A DNA stretch of 64,000 nt from Kaistia defluvii (GTDB taxonomy: Bacteria; Pseudomonadota; Alphaproteobacteria; Rhizobiales; Kaistiaceae), in NCBI RefSeq assembly GCF_040548815.1, contig NZ_JBEPSM010000001.1:2721798-2785797 (forward strand), written 5' to 3'. The notes beneath the pieces are model-generated. The model saw nothing but the letters and a program-made list of their open reading frames with translations. It was not told where the DNA came from and did not search any database. The position numbers were made by a program, and so were the translations under genes. Shown here piece after piece: positions 59,338 through 64,000 of the stretch (positions within the stretch are counted from its first letter, which is position 1; each line of letters starts with the position of its first letter).

Positions 59338-62300
59338 TCAGTGCGCCGGGGCCGCGCCGGCCGTCGTCACCGCAGCGGGAACCGCCGGCTGCTCCTCGTC
59401 CTCGTCGCGCTTCGCATGCGCGCTGGAGAGGTAGGTATAGAACATCGGCACGACGAACAGCGTGAACACCGTGCCGATCGACATGCCGGTCGCGATGACC
59501 AGGCCCATCGAGAAGCGGGCCTTGGCGCCCGCGCCTTCCGCGAACAGCAGCGGCAGCACGCCGAACACCATGGCGGCCGTCGTCATCAGGATCGGCCGCA
59601 GACGCACGCGCGCGGCCTCGACGATCGCATCATGCCGGTTGAGGCCACGCTCCTCGCGCTGCTGGTTGGCAAACTCCACCATCAGGATGCCGTGTTTCGT
59701 GATCAACCCGACAAGTGTGATCAGGCCCACCTGCGAATAGATGTTCAGCGACGCCGCGCCCAGATTGAGCGGGATCAGCGCACCGAAGATCGAAAGCGGC
59801 ACCGACATCATGATGATCAGCGGATCACGGAAGCTTTCGAACTGCGCCGCTAGCACCAGATAGATGACGACGATGGCGAGGCCGAACACGATCAGCAGCG
59901 AATTGCCGGTTTCCAATTCCGTACGCGACTGTCCGGCATATTCGATAAAGTAGCCGGACGGCAGCACCTCGCTCGCGATCTGCTGCAGCGTGGCGAGGCC
60001 ATCGCCCGACGTCACCGTCGGCCGCGGCAGCGCCGCCAGCGTCGCCGAATTGAGCTGGTTGAACTGCTCGATCGCCGGCGCCGAACCTTCCGTATTGATG
60101 GAGACCACCGAGGAGAGCGGCACCATGTCGCCGGCCTGCGACCGGACGAAGAAGGTCCCGAGGCTTTCCGGATTCAGACGGTACTTCTCCGGGACCTGGG
60201 TGATGATGTCATAGGCGCGCGCTTCCCGATCGAACTTCGAGATGCCGTTCTCACCCACGAGCAGCGTCAGCGTATTGCCGATCTCGGCGACCGAGACGCC
60301 GAGCGCGGCGGCACGGTTGCGGTCGATCACCACATTCACCTTCGGCGTATCGAAGGAGAGCGAGTTCTGCACGACGATGAACTTGCCCGACGCCATGGCC
60401 CGGTTCTTGATCTCCTCCGCCACCGCGTAGACGCGATCGGCCGGCTCGGTCGACTGGATGACGAACTGGATCGGCAAACCGCCGCCCGTTCCCGGCAGAG
60501 ACGGCACCGCGAACACGAAGGCCTGCACGCCCGCCACCTTGTCGAGGCGCGCCTGGACTTCCGCCTGCACCGCGGGCTGGCCGCGCGTGCGCTCGGCCCA
60601 AGGCTTCAGCACCAGGCCGGAGAAGGCCGAATTGGCCGAACCGGAACCGGCGATGGAGAACAGGGCCTGGCGCTCGGGAATATCGGCGGTCTTCTGCGCG
60701 ATCTCATCGACATAGAGCTGCGTGTAGTCGATCGTCGCATATTGCGGCGCCGTGATCAGCGTGAACATGGCGCCCTCGTCTTCCTCCGGCGCCAGTTCGG
60801 ACGCCGTGTTGAGGAACAGGAACACCATGGTGCCGAGGATGGCGGCAACCATCAGCAGCGTGATCGGCCGGACCTTTAGCGAACCGATCAGCCGGCGGGC
60901 ATACCAGTGGCTGAAGCTCTCGAAGACACGGTCGATGAAATGCTGGATGCGTCCGCCGCCCGGCTTCAGGATGCGGGCGGACATCATGGGCGACACCGTC
61001 AAGGCGACGAAACCCGACAGGATCACCGCGCCGGCGAGCGTCAGCGAGAACTCGCGGAACAATGCGCCGGTCACGCCCTGGGTGAAGGCCATCGGCGCAT
61101 ACACCGCCGCCAGCGTGATCGTCATGGTGATCACCGCGCCGGTGATCTCCTGCATGCCGACGATCGCGGCCTTCATCGGTTTCAGCCCCTCCTCGATGTG
61201 GCGGTGGATGTTCTCCACCACCACGATCGCGTCATCGACGACGAGGCCGATAGCCAGAACCATGGCGAGCAGGGTCAGCGTATTCAGCGAATAGCCGAGC
61301 GCCCAGAGGATGAAACAGACGCCGATCAACGATAGAGGAATCGTTACGATCGGAATGATCACCGACCGGAACGAACCGAGGAACAGGAAGATCACGACCA
61401 CGACGATGGCCGATGCCTCCAGGATCGTCCGGATAACCTCCTCGATCGACGCGCTGATCGCCTCGGTCGAATCGTAGACCAGCTCGATATGCATGCCTTC
61501 CGGCAGCGAATCCGCAATCAGGGGCAGCTCGCGGCGAACGCCCGACGCCACGTCGAGCGGATTGGCCGACGGCGTCTGGAAGATGCCGAGGAACACGCCT
61601 TCCTTGCCGTTGAAGCGGACTTCCGTATCGGTCGAAGCCGCGGCGAGCTCGATATTGGCGACGTCGCGCAGCCGGACGATATCCGCGCCATTGGAACGAA
61701 TCGGCAGCGCGCCAAACGTCTCGGGATCCTGCAGCGTCGTCTTCGCCTCGATCGAATAGGCGTAGAACTCGTTCTTCGTCTTGCCGGGAGCCGACAGGAA
61801 GTTGGAGCCCTTGATGGCCGTCAGAACATCGGTCGCGGTCACGTTGCGCGAGGCGAGCGCGACCGGATCGATCCAGACGCGCATGGCGAATTCCTGCGCG
61901 CCGAGGATCTCCGCATTGGCGACACCGTCGACGGTGGCGAAACGCGGCTGGATCACGCGGATCAGGTAATCCGTCAGCTGCTGCGCGTTCATCGTGTCGC
62001 TGCGAGCCGCGAGATACATGAGCGCGAACTGGAAGCCGGTACCCTTCTGGATCACCGGATCCTCCGCCTCGTCCGGAAGCTGGCCGCGCACCTGCTGGAC
62101 CTTGGCGATGACTTCCGTCAGCGCCTTGTCCGGATTGGTGTTCAGCCGCATGTAGACAGAAACCGTCGACACGCCGAGCGAGCTCTTGGACGTGACGTAA
62201 TCCACGCCCTCAGCCGAGGAAACGGATTTAGCGATGGTGGAGGTGATGAAGCCCTGGATGACGTCGGCGCTGGCGCCCGGATAGACCGTGGTGACGGTCA

Positions 62301-62433
62301 CGACCGTCTCGTCCACCTTGGGATACTGGCGGATCGACATCGACAGGATGCCCTGCGCGCCCAGCAACAGCATCAGCAGGCTGACGACCGTTGCGAGGAC
62401 AGGACGGCGGATAAAGAGTTCGGAGAAGCTCAT
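59338..62433 (-). CDS. RND multidrug efflux inner-membrane pump (AcrB/MexB type)
   Basis: 1031 residues of the HAE1 RND family: 12 helices with two large periplasmic loops. LVVDDAIVVVENIHRHIEEG holds the proton-relay aspartates; the N-terminus FIRRPVLATVVSLLMLLLGAQGILSMSIRQYPKVDETVVTVTT is typical. It exports lipophilic compounds by proton antiport through a trimeric pump. It overlaps the adaptor gene by 4 bp (ATGA at 62430-62433). No outer-membrane factor gene follows in the operon. Confidence 0.93.
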   Translation of the reverse strand: MSFSELFIRRPVLATVVSLLMLLLGAQGILSMSIRQYPKVDETVVTVTTVYPGASADVIQGFITSTIAKSVSSAEGVDYVTSKSSLGVSTVSVYMRLNTNPDKALTEVIAKVQQVRGQLPDEAEDPVIQKGTGFQFALMYLAARSDTMNAQQLTDYLIRVIQPRFATVDGVANAEILGAQEFAMRVWIDPVALASRNVTATDVLTAIKGSNFLSAPGKTKNEFYAYSIEAKTTLQDPETFGALPIRSNGADIVRLRDVANIELAAASTDTEVRFNGKEGVFLGIFQTPSANPLDVASGVRRELPLIADSLPEGMHIELVYDSTEAISASIEEVIRTILEASAIVVVVIFLFLGSFRSVIIPIVTIPLSLIGVCFILWALGYSLNTLTLLAMVLAIGLVVDDAIVVVENIHRHIEEGLKPMKAAIVGMQEITGAVITMTITLAAVYAPMAFTQGVTGALFREFSLTLAGAVILSGFVALTVSPMMSARILKPGGGRIQHFIDRVFESFSHWYARRLIGSLKVRPITLLMVAAILGTMVFLFLNTASELAPEEDEGAMFTLITAPQYATIDYTQLYVDEIAQKTADIPERQALFSIAGSGSANSAFSGLVLKPWAERTRGQPAVQAEVQARLDKVAGVQAFVFAVPSLPGTGGGLPIQFVIQSTEPADRVYAVAEEIKNRAMASGKFIVVQNSLSFDTPKVNVVIDRNRAAALGVSVAEIGNTLTLLVGENGISKFDREARAYDIITQVPEKYRLNPESLGTFFVRSQAGDMVPLSSVVSINTEGSAPAIEQFNQLNSATLAALPRPTVTSGDGLATLQQIASEVLPSGYFIEYAGQSRTELETGNSLLIVFGLAIVVIYLVLAAQFESFRDPLIIMMSVPLSIFGALIPLNLGAASLNIYSQVGLITLVGLITKHGILMVEFANQQREERGLNRHDAIVEAARVRLRPILMTTAAMVFGVLPLLFAEGAGAKARFSMGLVIATGMSIGTVFTLFVVPMFYTYLSSAHAKRDEDEEQPAVPAAVTTAGAAPAH

Positions 62434-63641
62434 GACTTGGAAGCCTCCGGGTTCACGGTGGCGCCCTTGACCGGCTGGACGGAATTATCGACCGCCACCG
62501 GGCTGCCGCTCGAAAGCTTGTTCTGGCCCGACGTGACGATCTGCATGCCCGGCTTCACGCCTTCCAGGATCTCGATCATGTCACCCGAACGACGGCCAAC
62601 CTTGACGAAGATCTGCTTGGCGATGAGGTTCGGCGCGGCCGCATCCGCCGGCTTTCCGTCCGCGGGCTTCGCCTCGGCGGGCTTGGCTTCCGCAGGCTTG
62701 GCATCTGCAGGCTTGGCCTCCGCCGGCGCGTCCTGCACAGCATAGACATAGGCGCCGTAGAGGCTGATGGTCACGGCCGTCTGCGGCAAGGCGATCACGT
62801 CGGATTCAACGGGAAGGTCGACGCGCACGCGAATGAACTGGCCCGGACGCAGCGTGCCATCCGGATTGTCAAGCAGCGCCTGCACGCTCACGAGCCGCGA
62901 AGCCGCGTCGATCTTCGGATCGATACCGGTGATCGTGCCGCTGAAGTTCAGTTCGTCTTCCTTGAGGCCGAAGCGGACCGGCTGGCCGATCTTGAGCGAA
63001 CCGAGCTCCTGCTCGGGCACGCTGAAATTGACCTTGATGCGGTCGAGATTCTGCAGCGTCGCGACGACGGTCGCCGGCTGCACATACTGGCCGACATCGA
63101 TCTTCGGAATACCGATCGTGCCGGCGAAGGGCGCCTTGATCGCTTTCTCGTCGAGGGTCGCCTCAAGCTGCGTCAGCGCGCCCTTGGCCTTGTCCAGATT
63201 GTTCTGGGCGTCCTGCAGCGAGGCGACGGTGCTCACATTGCGCTGCAGCAGCGCCTGGGCGCGGCTCAGCGCATCCTGGCTGACGGCCACGGCGGTATTG
63301 GCGCTGACCAAGCCGGCACGCTCGACCGCGTCATCGATCTGCACGAGCAACTGGCCCTGCTGGACCTTGTCGTTTGCCTTGAACAGGATCTTCTCGACGA
63401 TGCCGCCGGTCTGCACGGCGACATCGACGCCCTCGGCCGCCGCCGCGGTGCCGACAGCCTCGATGCCGGGCGTCCACTGGGCAGGCTCGACCGTGATGGC
63501 TGAAATCGTGACGACGGGCGCCTTCATTCCGGCAAAGAATTGCTCAATCATCTTGTCGCGGAAGAAATTGAACCAGATCAAGCCGCCACAGATCGCCACG
63601 ACGACGACGAGCAGGATCGTAGCAAGGATAAACCGCTTCAT
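62430..63641 (-). CDS. RND efflux periplasmic adaptor (membrane fusion protein)
   Basis: 403 residues: an N-terminal membrane anchor (about 3-25), barrel-sandwich/lipoyl parts (GVDVAVQTGGIVEKILFKANDKVQQGQLLVQIDD), a helical hairpin (about 110-155) and beta-barrel and proximal domains. The C-terminal domain contains an unusual insertion of Ala/Lys/Pro/Glu repeats (units of AKPA(E/D), about residues 308-338) between ISLYGAYVYAVQ and NLIAKQIFVKVG. The ATG at 63639-63641 is chosen. It links the RND pump to an outer-membrane channel. Confidence 0.92.
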   Translation of the reverse strand: MKRFILATILLVVVVAICGGLIWFNFFRDKMIEQFFAGMKAPVVTISAITVEPAQWTPGIEAVGTAAAAEGVDVAVQTGGIVEKILFKANDKVQQGQLLVQIDDAVERAGLVSANTAVAVSQDALSRAQALLQRNVSTVASLQDAQNNLDKAKGALTQLEATLDEKAIKAPFAGTIGIPKIDVGQYVQPATVVATLQNLDRIKVNFSVPEQELGSLKIGQPVRFGLKEDELNFSGTITGIDPKIDAASRLVSVQALLDNPDGTLRPGQFIRVRVDLPVESDVIALPQTAVTISLYGAYVYAVQDAPAEAKPADAKPAEAKPAEAKPADGKPADAAAPNLIAKQIFVKVGRRSGDMIEILEGVKPGMQIVTSGQNKLSSGSPVAVDNSVQPVKGATVNPEASKS

Positions 63642-63754
63642 GATTGGCAATCCAGTGAGCGCGAAGCCGGTCTGAAAGCTGGCAGGCGCATGGCAAAAAA
63701 CAAAGATCGCGGAAACGCGCCACGCAGGGTTGCTTCCTCGATCATCAGGCCGGA

Positions 63755-63784
63755 ATTAGTGTACCTGGCGTACAGAACTGTCAA
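63755..63784 (-). promoter_or_regulatory. RND operon promoter with a perfect 15-bp inverted repeat
   Basis: On the minus strand TTGACA (63779-63784) is followed by TACACT (63758-63763, 15-bp spacer) or ACTAAT (63755-63760, 18-bp spacer). TGTAC-GCCAG-GTACA lies exactly between and over the -10 (63760-63774). This is the arrangement of a TetR-type repressor operator controlling an efflux operon. The TetR gene itself is not in the window. Confidence 0.65.
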
Positions 63785-63879
63785 CGTGCCGCTCGCCGAA
63801 CACCGCCGTTCGCTCTGAACTCGTGCTAACTCCGCAACACCGGTCGATTGGATCGTGGCCACTTGGACGGGGCTGTTTT

Positions 63880-64000
63880 AGCTCGGAAGCTCGGAAGCTC
63901 GGAAGCTCGGAAGCTCGGAAGCTCGGAAGCTCGGAAGCTCGGAAGCTCGGAAGCTCGGAAGCTCGGAAGCTCGGAAGCTCGGAAGCTCGGAAGCTCGGAA
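63880..64000. repeat. period-8 tandem repeat (AGCTCGGA)n, at least 15 copies
   Basis: Fifteen exact head-to-tail copies of AGCTCGGA fill the last 121 bases and continue past the window edge, with no mismatch among the copies seen. It lies about 100 bp upstream of the RND promoter. Perfect, unspaced units rule out a CRISPR array. Eight is not a multiple of three, so copy-number change would shift a reading frame if it lay in a gene. Confidence 0.95.

Larger units (their letters stand above)
63642..64000. other. 359-bp region upstream of the RND operon
   Basis: No gene supported. It contains the operon promoter with its inverted repeat (63755-63784) and the start of the period-8 tandem repeat (63880 onward). 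The right-hand flank lies outside the window. Confidence 0.6.

Noticed and set aside
63638..63862. Small frames in the RND upstream region (74 residues minus, 92 residues plus)
   Set aside because: They run across the promoter and operator, lack ribosome binding sites and resemble no protein family.
63880..64000. Possible CRISPR array
   Set aside because: The repeat unit is 8 bp and directly contiguous with no spacers, so it is a simple tandem repeat.

Overview
The window is GC-rich chromosomal DNA of an alphaproteobacterium, most likely of the order Hyphomicrobiales (Rhizobiales). Pointers to this are the ornithine decarboxylase / homospermidine synthase pair, the bioMN-bioY biotin transporter, the alphaproteobacterial ferrochelatase, the OpgC-type glucan modification protein, and many GC-rich palindromic intergenic repeats of types common in this order. 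I would not name a genus. I see 57 protein genes (one cut by the left edge), no rRNA or tRNA gene, no CRISPR array, no transposase and no prophage. Most of the window is ordinary core and transport metabolism; accessory character is strongest around 38.6-41.8 kb.

Layout. 1-3.6 kb: polyamine block on the minus strand (ornithine decarboxylase behind a long structured leader, a GNAT acetyltransferase, then homospermidine synthase after an intrinsic-terminator-like hairpin). 3.6-7.5 kb: gamma-glutamyltransferase-like protein, amidase and LysR regulator. 7.6-9.4 kb: DUF1007 periplasmic protein coupled to an NreB/RcnA-like nickel/cobalt exporter. 9.6-13.4 kb: a class I amidotransferase-like hydrolase, an orphan TRAP binding protein and a 5'-nucleotidase. 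13.6-19.7 kb: ferrochelatase, paraslipin + NfeD, arabinose-5-phosphate isomerase, an outer-membrane barrel and a MarR protein. 19.8-24.6 kb: two exporters, a short-chain dehydrogenase, and a molybdopterin oxidoreductase with its cytochrome b. 25-31 kb: two hydroxyacid dehydrogenases, a four-gene translationally coupled operon (PEP mutase family, GNAT, GNAT, SDR) and two small unknown proteins. 31.5-38.6 kb: IlvD/Edd sugar-acid dehydratase, aminotransferase, DUF533 protein, KDPG aldolase and an MFS carrier.

38.6-41.8 kb is the most unusual part. A roughly 0.4-kb composite repeat block is duplicated in tandem. It is followed by a RES/Xre toxin-antitoxin pair and, divergently, a DEDDh exonuclease with a distinct C-terminal domain. 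The exonuclease gene is flanked by two nearly identical promoter-like sequences. Then come bioM-bioN-bioY (41.8-43.9 kb), a luciferase-like monooxygenase, a eukaryote-type (type 2) isoleucyl-tRNA synthetase, purK-purE, a degenerate GGDEF protein, two DUF465 mini-proteins, OpgC and a TauE/SafE permease.

The right end carries two multidrug export systems: MarR-EmrA-EmrB (53.7-56.9 kb) and an RND pump operon (59.3-63.6 kb), with a hydrolase and a chromate transporter between them. The RND operon is preceded by a promoter with a perfect inverted repeat. About 100 bp further upstream a period-8 tandem repeat of at least 15 copies starts and runs off the right edge.

Intergenic space is unusually rich in repeats. 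Five families (called A-E here) recur in both orientations, always between genes; no mobilising enzyme for them is encoded in the window.
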